Source: Chitinophagaceae bacterium
GTDB taxonomy: Bacteria > Bacteroidota > Bacteroidia > Chitinophagales > Chitinophagaceae
Assembly (NCBI GenBank): GCA_004028795.1
Contig: SAIW01000009.1
Location: 1 to 64,000, forward strand
Length of the DNA stretch: 64,000 bases
Reading direction: 5' to 3'
Under the pieces are notes generated by a model. That model made no database searches and had not been told where the DNA came from. It was given only the letters and a program-made list of their open reading frames with translations. Of this stretch, positions 9,057 through 16,726 are shown one piece after another (the first letter of the stretch is position 1; each line of letters starts with the position of its first letter). The position numbers and the translations under genes are program-made.

Positions 9057-11249
9057 TTAACGTAAAAACAACATTTCTCTGTATTTAGGTAAACTCCAAT
9101 GGTCATCATCAATCAAAGCTTCTAACTTATCTACATGGTAGCGTAAGTCATCAAAGAAAGCTTCTTTAACCTGACTGCAATATGCAATGGCTTTAGTTCG
9201 TGTATTATCAATAGCGTTGGCAATTTTTCTTGCTTCAACCAAAGCATGAGATTTGGTATATACTTCCTGTAAATGCTCACTCACCTTAGTTAAAATTTCT
9301 AATTGGCTTGCGTATGCACTTGGTTTAAGCCCTGCAGCTTTTAAGCCATTTATATTCGCCAATAAATCATTTTGATATTTTACAGCAGAAGGTATAATAT
9401 GATTCAAAGCCAGGTCACACATTATTCTTGCTTCAATCTGTACTTTTTTAATATATTTTTCTAATTCAATTTCGTGCCTTGCCTCTAATTCCGCATGATT
9501 GTAAACACCGTTGCTTTCAAATAATGCCTTAGCTTTTTTACTAACCATTGCATCTAAAGCTAAAGGTGTTGTTGGCACATTAGGTAAGCCTCTTTTTTCT
9601 GCTTCTTTATGCCAGCCTTCGCTATAGCCATCACCTTCAAATAAAATTTCTTTACTGTCAACAATATACTTTTGAATGGTTTGCATTATCGCAATTTCTT
9701 TCTTCTCACCCTTGGCAATTAATTTATCTACATCAGCTTTAAATGTTTTTAAAGTTTCAGCCATAATAACATTTAAAACAGTCATAGGGCTTGCACAGTT
9801 AGCAGAAGAACCAACAGCTCTGAATTCAAATTTATTTCCTGTGAATGCAAAAGGAGAAGTTCTGTTTCTGTCTGTATTATCTAATAATAATTCAGGGATA
9901 GAACGATGAATATCTAATTTTAAAATGGCTTCATCCTGCTCATCAAATTTGGCACTTACACGGCTTTCTACTTCTTCTAAAACATTAGATAAATACTGCC
10001 CTACAAATACAGAAATAATGGCCGGCGGAGCTTCGTTGGCACCTAAGCGATAATCGTTTCCTGCCGATGCAATGGATGCTCTTAATAAATCTGCATAATC
10101 ATGAACAGCTTTAATGGTATTCACAAAAAATGTTAAGAACATCAAATTGGTTTTGGGTGTTTTACCCGGACTTAACAGGTTTACACCTGTATCTGTAGAC
10201 ATGCTCCAGTTATTATGTTTGCCATTACCATTAATGCCTGCAAAAGGTTTTTCATGAAGCAATACCCGAAGTTTATGGCGACGGGAAACTCTTTCCATAA
10301 TATCCATTAGTAAAGAGTTGTGGTCAACGGCAACACTAACTTCTTCAAAGATGGGAGCCAACTCAAATTGAGAAGGTGCTACCTCATTATGACGGGTTTT
10401 AAGCGGAATGCCTAATTTATAACATTCTGTTTCTAAGTCTCTCATAAAAGCATACACTCGCTCAGGTATAGAGCCAAAGTAATGATCTTCTAATTGCTGG
10501 CCTTTTGCGGGAGATGCACCATAAACTGTTCTTCCTGCTAAAACCAAGTCTGGTCTTGCGTTTGCCAAGCCTTCATCAATAACAAAATATTCCTGTTCCC
10601 AACCTAAAGTAGCCGTAACTTTTGTTACATTTTTATCAAAGTAATTACATACATCTACCGCAGCTTTATTCAATGCTTCCAATGCTTTTAATAAAGGTGC
10701 TTTATAATCCAAACTTTCACCGGTATAAGAAACAAATATGGTAGGAATACATAATGTTTTTCCTTCACCTATTTCCATAATAAATATGGGTGAAGATGGG
10801 TCCCATGCTGTGTAACCTCTTGCTTCAAAAGTAGCACGTAAACCACCGCTCGGAAATGAAGAAGCATCAGGCTCTTGCTGAATTAATGCACCACCCTCAA
10901 ACTCCTGAATGGCAGTGCCATCACTTTTAATGGTAAAAAAACTATCATGTTTTTCTGCCGTAGTGCCGGTTAACGGTTGAAACCAATGCGTAAAATGTGT
11001 TACGTTTTTTGATTCAGCCCATGCACGTATGCCATTGGCAATCTGGTTGGCAACTGTTCTGTCAATTTTTTTAGAACCTTTAATACTTGCCTGTAAACTT
11101 TTAAAAGCTTCATCACTTAAATATTCTCTGGCAGTATTTAGTGTAAAAACATTTTCGCTGAATATGGATGATATTTTAATGGAAGATGCATCAGCTACTT
11201 CTTTTCTGTTGCCTGCTATTTCTTTTATGGCTGTAAATCGGAGAGACAT
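9057..11249 (-). CDS. glnN: Glutamine synthetase type III
   Basis: 730 residues, the length of GSIII (GlnN), much longer than GSI or GSII. It makes glutamine from glutamate, ammonia and ATP in the cytoplasm. The N-terminal GSIII-specific region contains THWFQPLTG; catalytic segments include GWEQEYFVIDEG, HNEVAPSQFELAPI, INGNGKHNNWS and RNRTSPFAFTGNKFEFRA. The C-terminal ~200 residues are the GSIII helical extension. It lies downstream of a second glutamine synthetase on the same strand, separated by a terminator, so independent control is likely. Confidence 0.96.
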   Translation of the reverse strand: MSLRFTAIKEIAGNRKEVADASSIKISSIFSENVFTLNTAREYLSDEAFKSLQASIKGSKKIDRTVANQIANGIRAWAESKNVTHFTHWFQPLTGTTAEKHDSFFTIKSDGTAIQEFEGGALIQQEPDASSFPSGGLRATFEARGYTAWDPSSPIFIMEIGEGKTLCIPTIFVSYTGESLDYKAPLLKALEALNKAAVDVCNYFDKNVTKVTATLGWEQEYFVIDEGLANARPDLVLAGRTVYGASPAKGQQLEDHYFGSIPERVYAFMRDLETECYKLGIPLKTRHNEVAPSQFELAPIFEEVSVAVDHNSLLMDIMERVSRRHKLRVLLHEKPFAGINGNGKHNNWSMSTDTGVNLLSPGKTPKTNLMFLTFFVNTIKAVHDYADLLRASIASAGNDYRLGANEAPPAIISVFVGQYLSNVLEEVESRVSAKFDEQDEAILKLDIHRSIPELLLDNTDRNRTSPFAFTGNKFEFRAVGSSANCASPMTVLNVIMAETLKTFKADVDKLIAKGEKKEIAIMQTIQKYIVDSKEILFEGDGYSEGWHKEAEKRGLPNVPTTPLALDAMVSKKAKALFESNGVYNHAELEARHEIELEKYIKKVQIEARIMCDLALNHIIPSAVKYQNDLLANINGLKAAGLKPSAYASQLEILTKVSEHLQEVYTKSHALVEARKIANAIDNTRTKAIAYCSQVKEAFFDDLRYHVDKLEALIDDDHWSLPKYREMLFLR

Positions 11250-11307
11250 ATAGAATTATTTTGTGTAAAGTAAAGAGAAAAATGCTTTTCAAAATAAATT
11301 ATAAACA

Positions 11308-11336
11308 ATAAAAAACCCCTCATTGATTGAGGGGTT
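11308..11336 (-). terminator. Terminator between the two glutamine synthetase genes
   Basis: AACCCCTCA/TGAGGGGTT hairpin; on the minus strand it is followed by TTTTATTG. It lies 27 bases after the stop of the upstream glutamine synthetase. Confidence 0.75.
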
Positions 11337-11362
11337 GGTTGTATTTTCTCGGTTGCTTGCTC

Positions 11363-12382
11363 TTATGCTTGAACAGATTTAACTGTTTTAATAATACGTG
11401 CAGCTACTTTGTATGGGTCTGCAGCAGAATTAGGGCGACGGTCTTCTAAATAACCTTTCCAGCCTTTAGCAGGAACCATAACAGGAATACGGATAGAAGC
11501 ACCTCTGTCAGATACTCCATAAGAGAAATCATGAATAGAAGCTGTTTCATGTTTACCTGTTAAACGTAAATGATTATCGGCACCATATACTTCAATATGT
11601 TCTTTAACAACAGGGCGGAAGGCTTCACAAACTTTATCAAAAATTTCTTTGCTTCCGGCATTTCTTAACAATGAGTTAGAGAAGTTAGCATGCATACCGC
11701 TACCATTCCAATCTAATGCACCCAATGGTTTACAATGCCAGTTTACTGCAACACCGTATTTTTCACCAATTCTTTCTAATAAATAACGGGCAACCCATAT
11801 TTGATCTCCTGCTTCTTTGGCACCTTTAGCAAAAATCTGAAACTCCCACTGGCCGGCAGCCACTTCAGAGTTAATACCTTCTACATTTAAGCCTGCTTCA
11901 ATAATAGCATCTAAATGTTCTTCAACTATTTCTCTGCCGAATGCATTGTTGGCACCTACTGAGCAATAATAAGGGCCTTGAGGGCCGGGGTAACCGCCTT
12001 CAGGGAAACCAAGTGGTTTGTTGGTTGCAGGATTCCATAAGAAATATTCCTGCTCAAAGCCAAACCAGAAATCATTATCATCATCTTCAATGGTAGCACG
12101 GCCGTTTGATGGATGTGGAGTGCCATCTGCACTTAACACTTCGGTCATTACTAAATAAGCATTTTTTCTTTGAGGATCTTTTACAAAGAAAACAGGCTTT
12201 AATAAACAGTCTGATGAACCGCCGGGTGCCTGTTCTGTAGACGAACCATCGAAAGACCACATGGGCAATGATGCTAATGTGCCATCAAATTCATCTGCTT
12301 TTACAATTTTGGTTTTGCTTCTAAGGCTTTGCGTTGGTTTGTAACCATCCAACCATATGTACTCTAATTTTACTAACGACAT
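11363..12382 (-). CDS. Glutamine synthetase type II (eukaryote-like)
   Basis: 339 residues, the short length of GSII. Family features: the beta-grasp start YIWLDGY, PMWSFDGSSTEQA, the catalytic FGFEQEYFLW, GPYYCSVGANNAFGRE, the HCKPLGALDWNGSGMH ATP/ammonia site, and RLTGKHETASIHDFSYGVSDRGASIRIP near the end. This type is typical of eukaryotes and found in some bacteria including Bacteroidota. It presumably complements the neighbouring GSIII under a different nitrogen condition; that is inferred from adjacency. No obvious -7 element is seen upstream. Confidence 0.95.
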   Translation of the reverse strand: MSLVKLEYIWLDGYKPTQSLRSKTKIVKADEFDGTLASLPMWSFDGSSTEQAPGGSSDCLLKPVFFVKDPQRKNAYLVMTEVLSADGTPHPSNGRATIEDDDNDFWFGFEQEYFLWNPATNKPLGFPEGGYPGPQGPYYCSVGANNAFGREIVEEHLDAIIEAGLNVEGINSEVAAGQWEFQIFAKGAKEAGDQIWVARYLLERIGEKYGVAVNWHCKPLGALDWNGSGMHANFSNSLLRNAGSKEIFDKVCEAFRPVVKEHIEVYGADNHLRLTGKHETASIHDFSYGVSDRGASIRIPVMVPAKGWKGYLEDRRPNSAADPYKVAARIIKTVKSVQA

Positions 12383-13050
12383 TTTGCTCAGGTTTATATT
12401 AAAAAATAAAAAATTAATGCTTTTTAAACCTTCTCAATTGTTTTTGCTTGGCGAATTTATGGTTTTTTCAAAAAAAACAAAGTTTTTGTCGAAAGGGTGA
12501 AATATTTAAATTATTTACCTTAATAAAATGTTGCAAATGAGTTGTTTGTTTTAATATTTTATTTTTTATAAAGTATTATTTGTAAGCAGGGGAAAATACG
12601 GTACTGAAAAGGGGTTTTTCCCGTTGCAGTTTGAAAATAATGCTGTTAAGTTTACGCATGAAAATAACTGCTATGCAACTGCACAGTAAAACTTCAAAAA
12701 TGGGTTGGCAACAAGATTTATTATAAGAAACAGTTAGGGCGAAGCATGGGGAAAGAAAGGATATTTTACCATGCCCTACGATTATTTATTAGACGAGAAT
12801 TTAAGTGATGATTTCCGGACGATAAAATTAGTAGAAGTATTGGTTTGAAGTATTTTGAAAATAAAATAAAAAAATAATAACAGATACTTGCAAATTTTAA
12901 GAATTATACATATTTTGTTATTAACCTTATATTGTACTGTAAAATACCCAATACCTGCTGAAAATTTAGTGCAGTAAGACTTCTGAGTTTTTAATTGTAT
13001 AGCTTTTAAACGCCTGAAAAAGCGTAATGATAAACCTATGTATTTACCCA
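12383..13050. other. Gene-poor gap of ~670 bases
   Basis: Very AT-rich. I see no convincing coding region; an 89-residue minus-strand frame is dominated by Lys/Phe/Ile and looks like chance. The segment holds the divergent upstream regions of the type II glutamine synthetase and the DNase II gene, ending at the conserved leader element of the latter. Confidence 0.6.
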
Positions 13051-13051
13051 A

Positions 13052-13088
13052 CCTCGGTAGCCGAAAAGAGGATTATAGAGTAGGCAAA
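13052..13088 (+). promoter_or_regulatory. Conserved leader element, copy 1 (before DNase II)
   Basis: CCTCGGTAGCCGAAAAGAGG followed by ATTATAGAGTAGGCAA, ending 11 bases before the DNase II ATG. The same element precedes the haem lipoprotein gene at 15082. It can form a hairpin (CCT/AGG outer, CGG/CCG inner with an A-rich bulge). Close placement before the start codon suggests a 5'-UTR or operator function; the mechanism is unknown. Confidence 0.6.
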
Positions 13089-13099
13089 AATGAAATAAT

Positions 13100-14281
13100 A
13101 TGAAAATATCCGCTTTAAATGAACAAGGCAAACCGGTTGACTGGTGGTTTATGTATAAAGTACCACAATTAAACGGTGGAGGTGTTGGAATAGATAACGC
13201 TACAGGTTATGAGTATATTTATTATGATTCTGAAATTGATAAAAGCACCGATATCAAGAAAAAAACACAACTAAAATCTCCCTTTGTAATAGATAAAGGA
13301 GAAGGTGCATTGAACTTAACATTAGATTCTGTATTTAAACAAGCAAAACCTGCTTCTAAAACTACAGGCTGGATACTCTACAATGATGAGATGCCTGCAA
13401 GCACCAAATTAAAAGACAATGCACACTTAGGGCACACTAAAGGAGTAATAGCTTTTGATACAAAAACCGAAACAGCTTACTGGTTACTACATTCCTGGCC
13501 AAAGTTTGCAGAACCAAATGCAGAACATGACCCTACACCAAAATATGGTCAAACTTATATGTGTATTTCTTTAGACATTGATACAGCAAGAAAGATTGCC
13601 AATCAAATGGTAAATCATCAAGAACCACAAGTTTATTTTCCCAATACTGCCGACTTAACAAAAGATGATGATTTGTTTAAACTAACTCAACCCATTGACT
13701 TTAATGCTACTGCCGATTCAGATGTTTTAGAATTAAGTACAATTGGAGGCATGCCTTTTAAAGTAATTGCAAAAAACCAACTATGGAACAAAGATTTCTG
13801 GAACGATTTAGTTGGCCCTACATTAAAAGATGATATGGATGTTGAAACATGGATTAGAGGCCCAATTGCACCGATAGCTGATAGCGATGGTATTCATAAA
13901 ACATTCGATATAAAATACATTAATCTTGGCCCGCTGGGAACACATTGGGCATGGCCGGAAACGCATGACCATGCAAAATGGGGTATTACACTTAATAATC
14001 CCTGGGTATGTGTGGGAGATATTAATAGAATGATATCTCAACGTAAAAGAGGTGGATGCACCATAGCTTTTCAGAATAAAAACTTATGGCAAGGGCTATC
14101 TAAATCCGGTTTATTACTTGCCCCTCCGGGACATACCAGAACCCAAGCTCATCAAATAATAGCAAATACACATAACCATGAGGCAGAGGCACCTGTAAAA
14201 ACTAAGGTAAAGAACTCTGTATCTAAAAAAACTATTGCAAAAAAAGCAGCAACTAAAACTGCTAAAAAATCAAGTAAATAA
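13100..14281 (+). CDS. Bacterial DNase II family protein with lysine-rich tail
   Basis: 393 residues. Clear similarity to acid DNase II: VDWWFMYKVPQ at the N-terminus, GWILYNDEMP at ~90, GHTKGVIAFD with the first catalytic HxK (His112, Lys114), YWLLHSWPKF, YGQTYMCISL, then the second HxK in DHAKWGI (His291, Lys293) and PWVCVGDINR plus RKRGG. In animals the enzyme cleaves DNA without metal in lysosomes. Here there is no signal peptide, and residues ~365-393 form a Lys/Ala/Thr tail like bacterial histone H1, which may bind DNA. A DUF2278 gene follows after 24 bases, probably in the same transcript. The biological target is unknown. Confidence 0.85.
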   Translation: MKISALNEQGKPVDWWFMYKVPQLNGGGVGIDNATGYEYIYYDSEIDKSTDIKKKTQLKSPFVIDKGEGALNLTLDSVFKQAKPASKTTGWILYNDEMPASTKLKDNAHLGHTKGVIAFDTKTETAYWLLHSWPKFAEPNAEHDPTPKYGQTYMCISLDIDTARKIANQMVNHQEPQVYFPNTADLTKDDDLFKLTQPIDFNATADSDVLELSTIGGMPFKVIAKNQLWNKDFWNDLVGPTLKDDMDVETWIRGPIAPIADSDGIHKTFDIKYINLGPLGTHWAWPETHDHAKWGITLNNPWVCVGDINRMISQRKRGGCTIAFQNKNLWQGLSKSGLLLAPPGHTRTQAHQIIANTHNHEAEAPVKTKVKNSVSKKTIAKKAATKTAKKSSK

Positions 14282-14305
14282 TTCTTTAGGAATAAATAAG
14301 TAAAA

Positions 14306-15034
14306 ATGTCGAATCATCATCAAAACAAAAGAAAATTTGGAACAAATAAAAACAATTCCAACAGAGGAAATTTTCCTATACCCAATCGTGCAGGTAACGA
14401 TATAAATTACCATGTATTAAGATGCCGACCTGTTATTACCAAAAGCAGCCCGCAAAACCAACATGACCATTTACAGGTATTAGTAGAAATTGAATCCGGA
14501 ACAAGATTCTGGATGACCATTAATTCAAGAAGTGGTAACCAAAGCGATAAAGTTTTATTTAATGTAAATACTAATTACGAAAATCCTATTGTACAAAAAT
14601 TAGCAAGTGCTCAATTGCCCGATGGATTTACTGCTTTAGAAAAAAAGCCGGATGGATTAGCATTAGATTATCAGAAAATGAACTTAGTTGATATGAATAG
14701 CTTTCAATTGGTAACAGAAGGGGTAGATTCCGAAACCTCAGACATTGAACAAATGTTGACCACTGAAATCATTAATGCTTCAAGACACCCAGATGCTAAA
14801 ATGTATGTGTTTGGCTCAATGTTTACAGACGGAGAAAGATTCAGTTCTTACCATTTAGCAACCGGCATTCATGATATTCACATGAACCAAGGCAGCCAAC
14901 CTCCGCATACCCAGAGCAATGGAACTTATCAGGATGGGGCCTTATTCATTCATTACAGAGCCGAGAACATTTGGACTGCCATCTTTATGAAGTTTGAAAG
15001 CCAGAATAATAACACCGATGCAAACGGCAACTAA
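14306..15034 (+). CDS. DUF2278 family protein
   Basis: 242 residues. The order YHVLRCRPV, TRFWMTINSRSG, ENPIVQKLASAQLPDGFTAL, GLALDYQ, DAKMYVFGSMF, GIHDIHMNQGS, QDGALFIHYRAENIWTAIFMKF matches the uncharacterised DUF2278 (YukJ-like) family along its length. The first 28 residues are Asn/His/Lys-rich and probably disordered. No signal peptide. It sits 24 bases behind DNase II, so the two are probably co-expressed. The biochemical role of this family is not known to me; the conserved HDIHMNQG could be a metal or substrate site (inference). Confidence 0.85.
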   Translation: MSNHHQNKRKFGTNKNNSNRGNFPIPNRAGNDINYHVLRCRPVITKSSPQNQHDHLQVLVEIESGTRFWMTINSRSGNQSDKVLFNVNTNYENPIVQKLASAQLPDGFTALEKKPDGLALDYQKMNLVDMNSFQLVTEGVDSETSDIEQMLTTEIINASRHPDAKMYVFGSMFTDGERFSSYHLATGIHDIHMNQGSQPPHTQSNGTYQDGALFIHYRAENIWTAIFMKFESQNNNTDANGN

Positions 15035-15081
15035 TTGAAAAACCACTTAACCACACCCTTTTATTAATTGAAAAATATTAA

Positions 15082-15117
15082 CCTCGGTAGCCGAAAAGAG
15101 GAACTAGAGTAGGCAAG
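15082..15117 (+). promoter_or_regulatory. Conserved leader element, copy 2 (before haem lipoprotein)
   Basis: CCTCGGTAGCCGAAAAGAGG followed by AACTAGAGTAGGCAA, ending 13 bases before the ATG at 15131. Apart from a 2-3 base difference in the centre it is identical to copy 1 at 13052, although the surrounding sequence is unrelated, so the element itself is conserved. Confidence 0.6.
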
Positions 15118-15130
15118 AAAATTTATCAAT

Positions 15131-16477
15131 ATGAGAAAAAAGTTTTTAACACTAGGGATGATTGTAATTGCTGTATTCATTGCTGTTGCCTTTATTACGC
15201 AAGGGTGTTCATTAAACAAGGTTGAAGCAAGAATAAGCAATAAAGACGCAATACTGCCATCGGATATCATAGGAAATGCACAGCCAGTAGCCGATACATT
15301 TTCTTGGAAAACTTTTATCGCAATGAATTGGCCGGCCAATAATAATCAATGTGGCCCTGATACCACTAATGGAACTACTATTCTTACCGGAAAAGGCCCC
15401 GTGGTTTGGGAAACTTATCTTTCCAGCGATCAAGTTTTTGTTGCACCCCCTGCAAGCCCTGACAAGTGGCCATGTAATGCAGATAAAATCGGTACGTACT
15501 TTAGCCGCCTCCCTAAAGATATTCAGGAGCTTGCTAAAAAAACAGGTGTTTATCGCTTCATTCATAGCACTTCAAAATCTCCTACTAATCTAGATCAAGC
15601 ATCAGGAGGGCCTTTGGTAGATCAGAACGGCCGTTTTGTGAGATATGAGGTTCGCATGAATCAAGATGAATATAATTATATTATAAAAGATACTTTATGG
15701 AATACACAAGGCCAAATAGCATTTACCAAAAGCGGGCAAACAATAGCTTTTCCGGCAGGGCAAACAGCCTATGGAGCTAATGGTGCTATGGAGTTTAAGG
15801 CTGCTTGGAAAGTGCTTGGGAAAAATGATGATTCTACTAAGTTCTATACTATCAGAGCTATTGTTTTTAATGACGACTCGTTGCAGGTAAGTCCCGGGCC
15901 AAATCCTGTAACACTCGGCCTTGTTGGATTACACATTGCACATAAAACAGCTAATCAAAAGAACTGGGTTTGGTCAACGTTTGAACAGGTAGATAATCTT
16001 ACAAAATCATTTTATGATTCTTCTTGCAAAAATTGTCCGGTTAACCAGCCTTTAAAAGGAAAAAATTTTAAAGAACTGAATGCCGATGGCTCCCCAATTC
16101 ATAAACCCACACAGGTAACACGGGTAAACCCCATAGAAAATTCGAACGACAGCTTAAACTTGTATTTTCAATCTCTTTTAAAAGGATCGGTTTGGGCAAA
16201 CTATAAATTAGTAAGTACACAATGGCTATTATTTGCTGATATGACACCCAAATTTCTTGCGAATACTGTTCAAGAAACTTACCTGCAAGGTCCTCATCCT
16301 GCCTCCATTGGTTTTAAGTTCCCCGGCGGTGATGGTAGGCAATATTTTCAAGATACAGCTTATCACCCTTTTTCAAATGTTGTTAGTTCAAGTTGCATGG
16401 GATGTCATTATCAAGCAACACTTTCAAAATCAAATGCAAAATCCGACTTTAGTTTCCTTTTAGGTGATGCACATTAA
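15131..16477 (+). CDS. Monohaem c-type cytochrome-like lipoprotein
   Basis: 448 residues. The N-terminal hydrophobic segment ends in ITQGCS, a lipoprotein box, so the protein is probably lipid-anchored outside the cytoplasm. Near the C-terminus a CMGCH motif marks a single covalent haem c site. FSWKTFIAMNWPANN and GPVVWETYLSS are typical of an uncharacterised cytochrome-like family also seen in Proteobacteria; LVSTQWL and HPASIGFKFPGGDG are further conserved-looking parts. Two extra Cys occur in CKNCP near 300. The gene has its own copy of the leader element found before DNase II, which suggests shared control. Electron-transfer partner unknown. Confidence 0.75.
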   Translation: MRKKFLTLGMIVIAVFIAVAFITQGCSLNKVEARISNKDAILPSDIIGNAQPVADTFSWKTFIAMNWPANNNQCGPDTTNGTTILTGKGPVVWETYLSSDQVFVAPPASPDKWPCNADKIGTYFSRLPKDIQELAKKTGVYRFIHSTSKSPTNLDQASGGPLVDQNGRFVRYEVRMNQDEYNYIIKDTLWNTQGQIAFTKSGQTIAFPAGQTAYGANGAMEFKAAWKVLGKNDDSTKFYTIRAIVFNDDSLQVSPGPNPVTLGLVGLHIAHKTANQKNWVWSTFEQVDNLTKSFYDSSCKNCPVNQPLKGKNFKELNADGSPIHKPTQVTRVNPIENSNDSLNLYFQSLLKGSVWANYKLVSTQWLLFADMTPKFLANTVQETYLQGPHPASIGFKFPGGDGRQYFQDTAYHPFSNVVSSSCMGCHYQATLSKSNAKSDFSFLLGDAH

Positions 16478-16538
16478 TTAAAAAGGGCCAAATAAAACGC
16501 AGGCAGGAAGAAGTATTGTTTTTCTTTATTATTCCCCC

Positions 16539-16579
16539 AACCTCCTTTGCTTTTTAATGAAAGTAAAGGAGGTTTTTTA
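16539..16579 (+). terminator. Terminator after the haem lipoprotein
   Basis: AACCTCCTTTGCTTT/AAAGTAAAGGAGGTT stem with one mismatch and a 6-base loop, followed by TTTT. Confidence 0.8.
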
Positions 16580-16585
16580 TAATCA

Positions 16586-16625
16586 TAAGCCTATAAGGTT
16601 TTAAAAAACCTCATAGGCTTAATTA
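16586..16625. repeat. Inverted repeat left of the methyltransferase gene
   Basis: TAAGCCTAT-AAGGTTTT and AAAACCT-C-ATAGGCTTA form a long hairpin. Its right arm (TTTAAAAAACCTCATAGG and on) resembles the sequence immediately after the methyltransferase stop codon at 18345. Confidence 0.55.
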
Positions 16626-16726
16626 TTTTGTTAATTACTTACACTTACTTTTATTTTTCTATACATAGCTATAGCACTGTACATTTATTATTATTTTACA
16701 GGTTTTAATTGCTTAACCAAATACCC

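Noticed and set aside
12782-13051. 89-residue minus-strand reading frame
   Set aside because: Composition is dominated by Lys, Phe and Ile as expected by chance in AT-rich DNA, and it overlaps the upstream region and leader of the DNase II gene.
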